A stretch of DNA of 64,000 bases from Rubinisphaera margarita (GTDB taxonomy: Bacteria; Planctomycetota; Planctomycetia; Planctomycetales; Planctomycetaceae): positions 186,001 to 250,000 of the forward strand of contig NZ_JAKFGB010000005.1 in the NCBI RefSeq assembly GCF_022267515.1, in the 5' to 3' direction. Shown piece after piece: positions 29,550 through 38,536 of the stretch. Position 1 is the stretch's first letter. Each line of letters opens with the position of its first letter. Both the position numbers and the translations under genes were made by a program. The notes under the pieces were generated by a model that saw nothing but the letters and a program-made list of their open reading frames with translations, was not told where the DNA came from and ran no database searches.

Positions 29550-32500
29550 TTACGCGACGGCGTCGTTACGGCGAGCTCCGAGCAGGAGATCGCTCATTCC
29601 GTCGAAGAACAGATCGCGGCCCATCGTGTCAATCAGCACATCGAGTTCTTCATCGTCGACGACATCAAGGTCGTCAACGACAGTGGCGACGCGATCCTCG
29701 AAGCTGTCGTTGCTGTTCCAGTCTTCAAGGACATTGAGCAACTCGTTGTAGTCATCGTCCTGTTCGGTGGAACCACCGATGAGGACATCCTGACCGCCAC
29801 CACCCCAGAGGAGATCGTTACCGGTTCCGCCGATGAGAATGTCATCGCCGGAGCTGCCGAACAGGAAGTCGTTACCGTCGCCCCCTACGAGGACATTGGA
29901 ACCGCGGCCTCCAAGCAGGGTGTCGTCGCCGGAACCGCCATCGATCAGGACTGGGACTTGAATCCGACGTGAGACGCCAACCAGGTCATCGCCGGCTCCC
30001 GTGGTGATGATGATCGATTCAATTCCGCTTGTGCTGAAGTAATCGACCTCGCACTCACCGGTGCCGAACTGCGTCAGCACATAGTAGTGCTGGCCGAATC
30101 GAACCACCTCGACGACGTCGTCCTCGGCCGAGCCGATCACATACAGATCCGGTCCGATCACGGCGGCACCCTGGACCACAGCCTGAACGGTCTGTGTCTG
30201 AGAGACGCCGCCATCTTCATCGAATGCCGTGACAGAAACGGTATAAACACCAGCCGTGGCATAGTCATGGCTCGCTGTGAACGAGTCATTCACCTGGTCC
30301 ACCGTGGCCTGAGTGATCGTGCCGTCACCCCAGTGGACTTCCACCGTGTGAGTATCTGCCGCGAGCGCCGGATCGATCAGACTTCCAGAGACAGTGACAG
30401 TTCCAGCGGCGGCATCTTCATAGTCGGAATTGCTTGAAGTCAGCCCGGAAATTTCGGGGGCGGCATTCAGAATCGACAGAGTCGTCTGCGCCGTCGAGAC
30501 GTTCGTGCCATCGCTCACTTCGACCGTGACAACGAACGAAGCCAGACCGTCGTTCAGACCGAGAGCTGCGAGATCGCCAGCCGAGAGCACGGGAGCACTT
30601 CCGGTTACCATCTCGTCGTAATCGCCGTCTCCATCGATATCCCAACGGTAGCTCAGGCTGGTCGAGTCGGCATCGGTCGAGGCTGATCCATCCAGCGAAA
30701 GGCCATCGCCTTCAGTGATCTCGTAGCTGCCGCCAGCGTCGGCGATTGGCGTGGCGTCGTCATCGAGAATCGTGGCTTCGCCGGTGGCGACGTCGAGAAC
30801 GACATCGTTCGATCCGGAGACGCTGAGCAGGTTGGCCAGGAAGGTTTCGTCGAGTTCGTCCAGATCATCCGGGCTGATGGTCACGACAATGGTCTGAGTT
30901 TCCCCGGCCGTACCGGCGAAACTCAGGTTGCCACTCTGAGCCACGTAGTCACTGCCAGCGGTGGCCGTTCCATCGCTGGTCGCGAAAGCAACAGCGAAAG
31001 CCTGCTTGATGTCATCCGAGCTGACTACGGTGAAGGTCGCGGTCACTGTGCCAGAATCGCCTTCGGTGACAACCACGCTGTCAATGCCGACGAGCGTCTG
31101 CAGATCATTCAGTGAAACCGTGATGTCCGCCGTGGCGGTTTCGAGGCACAGATCTTCGACCTGAACGACGAGATTGAACACGGACTGAGTTTCGTAATCC
31201 AGAGCAGCCGCGCTGGCGACAGTAATGACGCCGGTCTGCGGATCGATCGTGAAGGCTCCGTTGTCGTTACCAGAGATAATCGAGTACGTTACGACATCAT
31301 CAACGTCAGGATCACTGCCGTTGACCGTGCCCACGACAGAACCGGCAGCCGTGTTCTCATCAATCGTGAACGCTGCATCGCTGACTTCCGGGGGATTGTT
31401 GACCGGTCCCCGTCCGAACAGGAAGGCGGCTCCGTCGTTCTGGTTCGTGGTCTGACCGTTTTCAGCGCGGGTATCGTCGCCAATGGCGCCCACGATGAGA
31501 TAGTCCTCGGTCAGATCGAGAGCCTCACCGAAGTTGTCATACGCTCCCGGCGTCGGAGAATCGAAGGTCTCGGTCGGCGTTCCGGGAGTCGCACTGTCGA
31601 GATCGAACAGGTAAACGCGTCCCGAGTCGGTGTAGCCGCTTGTGTCCGCGTAACGGGCCGCGATCGCCACCGTCCGACCGGAAACAGAAATTGCTCCAGC
31701 GAACTGTCCGCCAGCCGAAGCTTCCGGATGAGCGATCGACAGAGTCGGCTGCGGATTCGGAGTATTCGGAGCCAGGGAACCCAGGTCGTAAACGTAGGCC
31801 GCTCCTGTATAGTTATTGTTCCCTTCCGCACCCACGACGAGGGTGTCGCCATCGAGATCGAAGTTCAATCCGAATTCATCCCCGAGGGTTCCGAGTGGAT
31901 TGTTAATCACCTGAACCTGGGTGAACGAATAGGGGTTGAAGTTCAGATCGTAGATGTACACGCGACCGCGAGCCTGAACGCCCCCGTTCACCGAGGACTG
32001 GTTGAACGCTCCAATGGCCAGCCGGTCGCCGGAAATAGCGAGCGTCTGTCGCGAGAAGCCGACGTTATTACTCCCCGGGTTCAGAATCGAGAGGCGATGC
32101 GTTACCTGCTGAGCCTGCGTCTGGGGATCCGTGGTCAGCTCGTAGACGAACGCTCCGCCCTGATTGGAGAAGTTCGTCGCATAGTCGCCGACGACAATCT
32201 TATTGCCGGAGATGGCAACCGAATCGCCGAACTGTCCGCTGGTCGTGACCGGCAGAATTGCGACTGCGGTGGGATTCGCTGCAGCCAGATCGTAAACGTA
32301 AGCCTTACGATCGCCCCGGGCACCGACAACCAGGTTGGTGCCGTCGATCGCCAGGCTGCTGCCGAACAGGCTGTTGTTGTTGCCTGTGGGATTATTCAGC
32401 GTGAAAACGGGAACGTCCGGAGTCGCCGAGTCGCGATCGTAGACGTAAACCACTCCGGTGTTCGTGGCGGTGGTACCGTTCGTGACATCTTCAAACTGAG

Positions 32501-32747
32501 CCGCGACAACGACGTAGTTCTCGGAAACGACGGCACGATTGCCGAACTGGCCGGAGTTTCCAGGATTGCTGTTGGTGGAAAGCAGAGTATCGGGCTCTGC
32601 CAGCGAACCCGAAAGCAGAGCGCGGGCTTCCAGGAGTTCGGTGGTCGAGGGGGTCAATTCCGTGCGGTGATTGCGTCGTCGCTTCGCGGGAATCCGTGTC
32701 TTTGTTTGAGGGAAATACCGAGAGAACATTGCCGAAACTGGTTTCAT
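29550..32747 (-). CDS. Large secreted mosaic protein: LEPR-XLL signal, FG-GAP repeats, cadherin, Calx-beta, PKD and RTX repeats
   Basis: A 1065-residue protein. A basic N-terminus leads into LEARALLSG (residues 39-47), which matches the LEPR-XLL motif found near the N-termini of large planctomycete surface proteins. Domains in order: FG-GAP-like beta-propeller repeats (about 50-450), a cadherin-like domain (about 450-560, ending LDYETQSVFNLVVQVED), a Calx-beta domain (about 565-670), two PKD domains (about 680-850, YRWDIDGDGDYDE and VHWGDG...YATAGVYTVSVTAFD), and RTX-type calcium-binding nonapeptides (about 955-1010, GGSGDDTLLGG and similar). The ATG at 32747 was chosen because it puts the basic leader and LEARALL in the usual place; longer in-frame starts exist. 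Probably a calcium-stabilised cell-surface adhesin or matrix protein. Confidence 0.88.
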   Translation of the reverse strand: MKPVSAMFSRYFPQTKTRIPAKRRRNHRTELTPSTTELLEARALLSGSLAEPDTLLSTNSNPGNSGQFGNRAVVSENYVVVAAQFEDVTNGTTATNTGVVYVYDRDSATPDVPVFTLNNPTGNNNSLFGSSLAIDGTNLVVGARGDRKAYVYDLAAANPTAVAILPVTTSGQFGDSVAISGNKIVVGDYATNFSNQGGAFVYELTTDPQTQAQQVTHRLSILNPGSNNVGFSRQTLAISGDRLAIGAFNQSSVNGGVQARGRVYIYDLNFNPYSFTQVQVINNPLGTLGDEFGLNFDLDGDTLVVGAEGNNNYTGAAYVYDLGSLAPNTPNPQPTLSIAHPEASAGGQFAGAISVSGRTVAIAARYADTSGYTDSGRVYLFDLDSATPGTPTETFDSPTPGAYDNFGEALDLTEDYLIVGAIGDDTRAENGQTTNQNDGAAFLFGRGPVNNPPEVSDAAFTIDENTAAGSVVGTVNGSDPDVDDVVTYSIISGNDNGAFTIDPQTGVITVASAAALDYETQSVFNLVVQVEDLCLETATADITVSLNDLQTLVGIDSVVVTEGDSGTVTATFTVVSSDDIKQAFAVAFATSDGTATAGSDYVAQSGNLSFAGTAGETQTIVVTISPDDLDELDETFLANLLSVSGSNDVVLDVATGEATILDDDATPIADAGGSYEITEGDGLSLDGSASTDADSTSLSYRWDIDGDGDYDEMVTGSAPVLSAGDLAALGLNDGLASFVVTVEVSDGTNVSTAQTTLSILNAAPEISGLTSSNSDYEDAAAGTVTVSGSLIDPALAADTHTVEVHWGDGTITQATVDQVNDSFTASHDYATAGVYTVSVTAFDEDGGVSQTQTVQAVVQGAAVIGPDLYVIGSAEDDVVEVVRFGQHYYVLTQFGTGECEVDYFSTSGIESIIITTGAGDDLVGVSRRIQVPVLIDGGSGDDTLLGGRGSNVLVGGDGNDFLFGSSGDDILIGGTGNDLLWGGGGQDVLIGGSTEQDDDYNELLNVLEDWNSNDSFEDRVATVVDDLDVVDDEELDVLIDTMGRDLFFDGMSDLLLGARRNDAVA

Positions 32748-33014
32748 GACGTGCAGAATCCTTACTTGTATTGAGGGGAAAACTCGGTGGGGAGGATAGC
32801 GCCCCATTGCGATGAATATCTGACAGGCGGGATTAATATCCGGGGTAGGAAAGCCTGCTGCAGAAATTAGATCAAACAACGCAAATGCGAGTTTCGTGGA
32901 CGATAGTAGCCAGAGTCAATGTGCTCAAGGCAAGATCTCTACACAAATTAGGTTGTCACCGTAGAAGGCGAGAAGTCCCGATCTGCACGGATGAACCGTC
33001 GATCATAGGTGGAA

Positions 33015-33755
33015 TTACCTAGTCAAGGTTTCCGGAAACTCCAGCGGGAGCTCAGCAGTTTCCCTGAGGTCGACCGGTTCGACTTCGACGGTCGGCTTTT
33101 TCTGTGCTTCCAGATCGAGCACGATATTGCTGGCGACGGCATAGCTCAGCGTGATCAGCAGCCCGTAGGTGATGACGTTGGCCGAGTGGTCTTTTCCAAC
33201 AAATTTCAGCGCCGTGCCGAACGATTTGCGCAGTTTGAAGCCGATCCCGGTCCACTCGACGCTGTAGGCTTCATCGAGAAGGAGATGGGACATGAAGCCG
33301 ATGACGATTCCGAGCGCGATCAGCCATTTGGTTGGCACATCAGAATCGCAATGAGCCAGAAATGCGATCTGTCCAGCAATCAGGGCCGCGGGAATGCTGT
33401 GGAACATCCCGCGATGGACGGCGACTGCCGAGACCAGCCACGCCCCGCCATACCGGATTATCAGATACAGCGCGATAAATGTCAGGGCTCCCGCCTCGCG
33501 CGACGTGGGAAGATGCAACACTTCGAGGGTCTCGCCCAGGATGAGCAACGGGCCGATTGCGGCCAGGACACCGAACAGTTCACGAACCGGACGGGAAGTC
33601 TTTGAATCGAGATCGGGAAGCATGCCCCCGAATGCCGTAAGGAACCCGGCCAGGGTCGATTCGATTGGTGTGAAGCCGTAGGCGATGAAGGCCGTCACGC
33701 CATAGCCAACTCCGAGCACACCGCTGACGGTCACATGTTCGCGGAAAGAAGCCAT
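33015..33755 (-). CDS. DUF457 (YdjM-like) membrane-bound putative metal-dependent hydrolase
   Basis: A 246-residue protein with several hydrophobic helices and the conserved residues of the family: MASFREHVTVSG at the start (His), GGMLPDLDSKTSRPVRE (PDLD), HRGMFHSIPAAL and MSHLLLDEAYSVEW. These His/Asp residues are the supposed metal ligands. The family has no well-proven substrate. It lies 27 nt before the PEGA lipoprotein on the same strand. Confidence 0.85.
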   Translation of the reverse strand: MASFREHVTVSGVLGVGYGVTAFIAYGFTPIESTLAGFLTAFGGMLPDLDSKTSRPVRELFGVLAAIGPLLILGETLEVLHLPTSREAGALTFIALYLIIRYGGAWLVSAVAVHRGMFHSIPAALIAGQIAFLAHCDSDVPTKWLIALGIVIGFMSHLLLDEAYSVEWTGIGFKLRKSFGTALKFVGKDHSANVITYGLLITLSYAVASNIVLDLEAQKKPTVEVEPVDLRETAELPLEFPETLTR

Positions 33756-33782
33756 GGGGATCTGTCCGTTTCTGCCGGAGAA

Positions 33783-34205
33783 TCAGGGAGTGATCAAAGC
33801 ATCCGAGCGGAGCTGATCGGCTCGATTCAGCAGGTCGTCGGTGGGAATAATGTTCTTGGGACGCAGCGGCCACGTATATTCGTGACGGTTCGTGATGCTG
33901 AACGGCGAGAAATTGTCGGAGAAGAAATCGATCGGAAACCGCTGGTACCACGGCGGCGAGATCTTCTGCAGAATCGTCTCGGTTTCGTAACCGTCCTTCA
34001 CCAGCTCAATTTCGTACGTGCCGTAATACGTAAAGTCGGTCGAGACCGGCGAAAAACCGAGTCGCTTTCCATTCAGCTTGACCAGGGCTCCGGGAGGGTT
34101 GGTACGGATCGTGAGCCGCCGACTGACGCACCCCAGGTTCGGGGTCAGACAGAACGTTATGAGCAGCAGACAGAAGGTGATCCTGAGAATGAGGCGGAAG
34201 TCCAT
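33783..34205 (-). CDS. PEGA-domain lipoprotein
   Basis: A 140-residue protein with a lipoprotein signal (hydrophobic helix ending LTPNLGC, lipidated Cys about residue 26) followed directly by a PEGA-type domain (LTIRTNPPGALVKLNGKRLGFSPV, then YEIELVKDGYE). PEGA domains occur in surface-layer and envelope proteins. It probably sits in the outer membrane or cell surface. It shares its strand with the DUF457 gene. Confidence 0.82.
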   Translation of the reverse strand: MDFRLILRITFCLLLITFCLTPNLGCVSRRLTIRTNPPGALVKLNGKRLGFSPVSTDFTYYGTYEIELVKDGYETETILQKISPPWYQRFPIDFFSDNFSPFSITNRHEYTWPLRPKNIIPTDDLLNRADQLRSDALITP

Positions 34206-34422
34206 TTCCTCTACCAGTCCGGAGGCGGTCGACGGAGGCGGACTTTACTGAAGCAGCCCGATAAGGCCAAGACCGAAATTCATCGGGAACTTGCGGAAAC
34301 AATTGACTCGTGCACAGGTTTCTATGAGAATCGGCAGCGAAGTTCTCGACCTCCGTTCTCTGCCCGGATTTCAAGCGGCCGAACTTCCGGCCTCTGCGTT
34401 CCTCGATCCAGAATTAGCAACT

Positions 34423-35388
34423 ATGACCCGCACCCCCATTCCGGCGACGATTTTCTCACTCCGACCCGTGCGACAAGTTGCGTGCCTGCTCATGATGGGA
34501 GCAGTAATTGGCTGCGGGAGCAGTACTTACGAAGAACGCCTCGAATTCACGAAGACGTATTACGACTTCATCGATCGGCTCAATCAGAATCTCGGTCCGG
34601 TCTTTTCCAATTACGGAGTTTCCGTGCGGCCTCCAAAGCAGTTTCGCGAGATCGCGGCACCGGCTCCCACTCCCCGTCGTCCCGCGGAAGGGGCTGAAGG
34701 AGAGGCAGAACCGGTGGAGGAACGCCGCGACCCACGGCAGCCGATTAATCCCCCGATTGATCTGCCGGGGCTGATCGCCGCCTGGACCGCGAATCTGAAT
34801 GTGGTCGACAGCGCGGGAGGGACAACCCAGCAACCGGGCTATCTGTACCTGCTCAGCAATTACGATTACTGGCGAACGTTCAAGACCAAAGATGAACTCG
34901 GTGATCCTCTGAAGTTTCACGAGGATGTCATGAACACGCTGGTCGATGAGTTGCAGATTCCTCTGGATAACAATGCTCGCGGCACGGCGACCGATCGCGT
35001 CAACAAATGGTTCAACGTCAGTCTGCCTGAATCCAAAGATGCGGAGTTTGCTCCCCAGAAAGAGTTCACAGCGATCACGCTGGTTCCCGAAACCGTGCCT
35101 GAAGCTGACGAGTTTGGAGCTCCCGAGGAAGGGCCGCCCCCGCCGGGTGAATATCAGGTTTACCTGTACCAGAATGGCGACATGCGAATTGTTCTGGTTT
35201 ACGCGTTGCCGCGGAATGTCAGCGCAGGGGAGAACCTGCAGAAGCGAATTGAGCTGTCCCTGCAGACGATCGATCTGACGACCGAGAAGCCGGCCGCCGC
35301 GCCTGCGGCACGACCAAATGGGCAGGGGACGCCCGCAAATGGAGCCGCTCCCGCTTCCACGCAACCCCGACCGGCTTCACCCTTCTAG
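34423..35388 (+). CDS. Lipoprotein of unknown function
   Basis: A 321-residue protein with a type II signal peptide (ACLLMMGAVIGC, lipidated Cys about residue 31). The mature part is predicted helical at first (YEERLEFTKTYYDFIDRLNQNLG), then has a Pro/Ala-rich linker and a C-terminal Ala/Pro-rich tail. The ATG at 34423 is preferred over 34291 because it places the signal peptide at the N-terminus. No known domain was recognised. It overlaps or abuts the next gene, so the two may be cotranscribed. Confidence 0.7.
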   Translation: MTRTPIPATIFSLRPVRQVACLLMMGAVIGCGSSTYEERLEFTKTYYDFIDRLNQNLGPVFSNYGVSVRPPKQFREIAAPAPTPRRPAEGAEGEAEPVEERRDPRQPINPPIDLPGLIAAWTANLNVVDSAGGTTQQPGYLYLLSNYDYWRTFKTKDELGDPLKFHEDVMNTLVDELQIPLDNNARGTATDRVNKWFNVSLPESKDAEFAPQKEFTAITLVPETVPEADEFGAPEEGPPPPGEYQVYLYQNGDMRIVLVYALPRNVSAGENLQKRIELSLQTIDLTTEKPAAAPAARPNGQGTPANGAAPASTQPRPASPF

Positions 35389-35399
35389 TGGCTGAATTC

Positions 35400-36395
35400 A
35401 TGGCAGTGGATCAGACGAAACGCAAACGCGGACGACGATTCGTGTTGAGTCGAGTCTTCCTTGTTGTCGGGATGCTCTGCGGATTCGACGCCGCACTCGA
35501 AGCCGGCGAGTTGCTTCCTTCCGGGAACAGTCAGATTCGGGCTCCGCTCGGTTCGTCGGAGATTGTGATCACGACCACAGAGCGTCTGGCCGGTGCCATT
35601 CATTCCCTGACCTGGAACGACAAAGAGTTTATCGACAGCACCGACCACGGGCGGCAACTGCAGTCGGCCAGCAACTTCGATTTCAACGGGCCGATGATCC
35701 CCGAGACGTTCAATCCCACCGAAGCCGGTTCGGTCGCTGACGGAGCGGGTCCAACTTCGACCAGCAGACTGTTGCATCTCATCGCTTCACGAAATCGTCT
35801 TCAAACCACGACTCAAATGGCATTCTGGCTGCGGCCGGACGGACAATCGGCCGGGCATCCGGCGCGGAACCAGACGGCGCTTTCCAACCACACGCTGACG
35901 AAACGGGTTCAGATTGGTCTGGCCGGATTGCCGCAGGTGATCCAGTATGATGTCACGTTCGGTCTGCCCATCGACGAGATGCATCAGTTCGCCCAGTTCG
36001 AAGTGGTGACCGGGTACATGCCCTTCGACTTCGAGCTCTTTCGCACGTTCAATCTCGAAACCGAAGTGGTCGAGCCCCTTTCCGCTGGGCCGGGCGAGCA
36101 ACGGCATCCGGTCATCTTCTCCACGACCGACGACCGCTACGCCATGGCCTGTGTTTCTTCTCGGGAAGCCTTCGGCGCGGGCTGGTCGGGACCGGGGTAC
36201 GGACGCTTTCGCTTCGACCGGGCGAAAGTGGTGAAGTGGAACTGCGTTTATCGTTATCGAAACAGCACCGGCGTGGAGCCGGGGGATTATTCCTTTCGTT
36301 GCTTCGTCCTCGTCGGCGACCTCGCGATCGTCCTCGAAGGTCTGAAGGAACTGAACGAGCGGGGGCTATTGTCCCGCCCGGTTGATCGACCGTGA
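35400..36395 (+). CDS. Secreted protein of unknown function
   Basis: A 331-residue protein with a basic N-terminus and signal peptide (RRFVLSRVFLVVGMLCGFDAALEA). The mature part looks beta-rich (GAIHSLTWNDKEFIDSTDHGRQLQ). I do not recognise the family. A GTG at 35388 overlapping the previous stop is an alternative start. It lies 11 nt after the lipoprotein gene and probably shares its transcript. A glycan-active or beta-sandwich fold is possible but not supported by a catalytic motif. Confidence 0.65.
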   Translation: MAVDQTKRKRGRRFVLSRVFLVVGMLCGFDAALEAGELLPSGNSQIRAPLGSSEIVITTTERLAGAIHSLTWNDKEFIDSTDHGRQLQSASNFDFNGPMIPETFNPTEAGSVADGAGPTSTSRLLHLIASRNRLQTTTQMAFWLRPDGQSAGHPARNQTALSNHTLTKRVQIGLAGLPQVIQYDVTFGLPIDEMHQFAQFEVVTGYMPFDFELFRTFNLETEVVEPLSAGPGEQRHPVIFSTTDDRYAMACVSSREAFGAGWSGPGYGRFRFDRAKVVKWNCVYRYRNSTGVEPGDYSFRCFVLVGDLAIVLEGLKELNERGLLSRPVDRP

Positions 36396-36755
36396 TGTAC
36401 AGAGTGAACGAGACGTCTCAGTCACATTCAAATATGTGAATCGGTGTCTGCGCCTCTGACGGGCAGACGTGCATCGTTCACGTGAAATCTGAGATCGCCG
36501 CGAAACGCGACGCCTGCATGGCCAGCGATTCTGCTCCAGAGATGTCGAGGCAAATCACCCTGTGTTTCAGGCGATTCTGCCGTGCCTTGAAAGAATGTCT
36601 CTGCTCTTTGTCGCGGCGGACTGAAATTGGCGCGGCAGTTGCAACTTCCGTCTTCTGACTTATTTCCTCCCAGGGTTCCCCTAGAGCCTGAATGGACCCG
36701 TTTCTCCCTCCCCGGTCAGTCCTGCACTGATGCGCTTTCAAAGGTTGCTCGTGTT
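36396..36755. other. Intergenic stretch before the DUF1559 gene
   Basis: About 360 bases with no convincing gene; short open frames on both strands lack ribosome sites. It probably contains the promoter of the DUF1559 gene, but I cannot point to clear -35/-10 boxes. Confidence 0.35.
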
Positions 36756-37766
36756 ATGAAGAAAGTCCGTACAGGTTTCACGCTTATTGAGCTTCTTGTG
36801 GTGATCGCAATCATCGCTATCCTTGTTGCATTGCTCCTGCCGGCTGTTCAACAGGCCCGCGAAGCGGCTCGTCGCTCTTCCTGCAAGAACAATCTGAAGC
36901 AGATCGGGCTGGCGCTGCATAACTATCACGATACACACAGCGTGCTGCCCTACAGTGCTTCGGCTGACGGAGCCATTACTGCTGGAACGGCTCAGACGGT
37001 GACCACGACCTCGTTCACACTGAATCATCGCGGATGGATTCAGGTCCTGCCGTACGTGGAACAGTCCGCTCTCTATGATCAGTTCGATCCGGCTTATCCG
37101 ACCGGCGAATACGTTCGCAGCGGCGCGTCTCCACTCGTTCAGCCGGCGACAACCATCGAGACCAGCGGAAACGCAGCCGTGGTCAGTCAGAAGATCAACA
37201 CCTTCCTCTGTCCGTCGGATAGCGGATCGGAATTCTACACCGGCGACAGTGCCAGCTACCGCATTTACCCGGGCGCTAATGCCGACGGTTATCCCGGAGC
37301 GAAGACCAGTTACGACTTCTCGGTCCGCCGCGTCAGCAGCGACGCTCCCATGTGGACCAGCGATTCGGTGACAACCCGCCGAATGTTCGGACACTACTCA
37401 GCCACGAAGTTCGCCCACATTCAGGACGGACTCTCCAACACGGTCGCCGTCGTCGAGACGACGCTCGACATCAAGGACGGAGTGACGAGCACTTGGGGCT
37501 ACACGAAATGGGTCGGGAGTGGAGTCGATTTCGCCATGACGCGGGGTATCAACGACTGGCTCTGCTGTGGTTGGAATACGCCGCCGAATGCCAACAACAC
37601 CTCCGGCAGTCTCGGAACCTGGGGAGCACCGGGAAGTTCGCATCCCGGCGGGATGCAGGTCCTGATGGGCGATGGCTCCGTGCGATTCATCAGCGAAAAC
37701 ATCGACGACACGACTCGAACGAACCTGGCCTACATCAGCGATGGCAAAGTCATCGGCGAGTTTTAG
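36756..37766 (+). CDS. DUF1559 protein with type IV prepilin N-terminus
   Basis: A 336-residue protein starting MKKVRTGFTLIELLVVIAI, a prepilin cleavage site (G|FTLIE) and helix, followed by the DUF1559 region (AVQQAREAARRSSCKNNLKQ, IGLALHNYHD) and the C-terminal motif SHPGGMQVLMGDGSVRFI. Planctomycetes encode many such paralogs; their role in envelope structure or pseudopili is not settled. The ATG at 36756 is fixed by the prepilin leader. A stable hairpin and a lipoprotein gene follow. Confidence 0.92.
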   Translation: MKKVRTGFTLIELLVVIAIIAILVALLLPAVQQAREAARRSSCKNNLKQIGLALHNYHDTHSVLPYSASADGAITAGTAQTVTTTSFTLNHRGWIQVLPYVEQSALYDQFDPAYPTGEYVRSGASPLVQPATTIETSGNAAVVSQKINTFLCPSDSGSEFYTGDSASYRIYPGANADGYPGAKTSYDFSVRRVSSDAPMWTSDSVTTRRMFGHYSATKFAHIQDGLSNTVAVVETTLDIKDGVTSTWGYTKWVGSGVDFAMTRGINDWLCCGWNTPPNANNTSGSLGTWGAPGSSHPGGMQVLMGDGSVRFISENIDDTTRTNLAYISDGKVIGEF

Positions 37767-37773
37767 AGCGGAT

Positions 37774-37816
37774 CGCTTTGACATATGTCCGCGCTTTAAG
37801 GCGCGGGCACAAAGCG
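37774..37816 (+). other. Stable two-part stem-loop between prepilin and lipoprotein genes
   Basis: An outer 7-bp stem (37774-37780 with 37810-37816), a 5-nt left bulge and an inner 9-bp stem with one wobble (37786-37794 with 37801-37809) and a 6-nt loop. No T run follows, so it is more likely an mRNA-stability or processing element separating a highly expressed pilin-like gene from the lipoprotein. Confidence 0.55.
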
Positions 37817-37869
37817 ACAGTTCGAGGATGTTCGTTATGCTCACACGTTTGATTGAGGGAAGAAGTGAA

Positions 37870-38370
37870 ATGACGCTCTTTGCAATGCGGAGTCTACCAC
37901 AGTTGGTTCTGGGTTCGGCTCTTCTGGTTCTGACTGGTTGCGGTTCGGCTGATGAAAGCGAGCTGACTGAACTGGTCCCGGTTTCCGGCCAGGTGTATCT
38001 GGATGGACAACCTCTGGCCCGTGCGGGAGTCACCTTTCTTCCGCAGGAAGCCGGTATGGGGCGACCCTGTTTTGGGACGACCGATGAGTCTGGCATGTTC
38101 GTCCTGCAGGATGCCGCGGAACGCTCAGGCTGTCCGGTCGGTCTCTGCAAAGTGGTTGTGACGAAATTCGCCCGACCCGATGGAAGTCCGCTTCCGCCCG
38201 ACATGGACGGAGCCAGTGCCGCGGCTGAAGGAATCGAACACATTCCCCCTCAATACAGCAATGCGGAAAAAACCGTTCTTGAAGCCATCGTTCCCGAATC
38301 CGGGGATGAGTTCACGTTCCAGCTGACGAATTCTCCCAGCGGGAAACGTGCCCGTCGCCCAGGTGCCTGA
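37870..38370 (+). CDS. Small lipoprotein with carboxypeptidase-regulatory-like fold
   Basis: A 166-residue protein with a lipoprotein signal (LVLGSALLVLTGC, Cys about residue 24) and a beta-rich domain (LVPVSGQVYLDGQPLARAGVTFLPQ, typical of carboxypeptidase-regulatory/transthyretin-like folds in planctomycetes). Such lipoproteins are regular partners of DUF1559 genes. The ATG at 37870 follows GAGGGAAGAAG. Upstream in-frame starts overlap the hairpin. Confidence 0.8.
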   Translation: MTLFAMRSLPQLVLGSALLVLTGCGSADESELTELVPVSGQVYLDGQPLARAGVTFLPQEAGMGRPCFGTTDESGMFVLQDAAERSGCPVGLCKVVVTKFARPDGSPLPPDMDGASAAAEGIEHIPPQYSNAEKTVLEAIVPESGDEFTFQLTNSPSGKRARRPGA

Positions 38371-38395
38371 ACCTGATTCCTGAATCTCTCCACCG

Positions 38396-38428
38396 AACCC
38401 TTCGGCTGTTTTCAGTCGGAGGGTTTTC
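38396..38428 (+). terminator. Rho-independent terminator after the lipoprotein gene
   Basis: A 13-bp stem with two G-U wobbles (38396-38408 with 38413-38425), a TTTT loop and a short T-rich tail (TTTTC). It ends the DUF1559-lipoprotein transcript and precedes convergent ruvB. Confidence 0.75.
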
Positions 38429-38536
38429 TCATGCGCGCTGCTTAGAGCAGTTCGAGACAGAGATGACACTGTCCGTGGAGATGCAAAAGCATTGCACAGC
38501 ATCTTCGAGCTTTGTCGCCGAGCTCGAGTCGTGCCG

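Noticed and set aside
29514..32774. Two long open frames on the + strand inside the secreted mosaic gene
   Set aside because: They lie antisense to the well-supported LEPR-XLL/cadherin/PKD/RTX protein and show no recognisable domains; they result from codon bias in the minus-strand gene.
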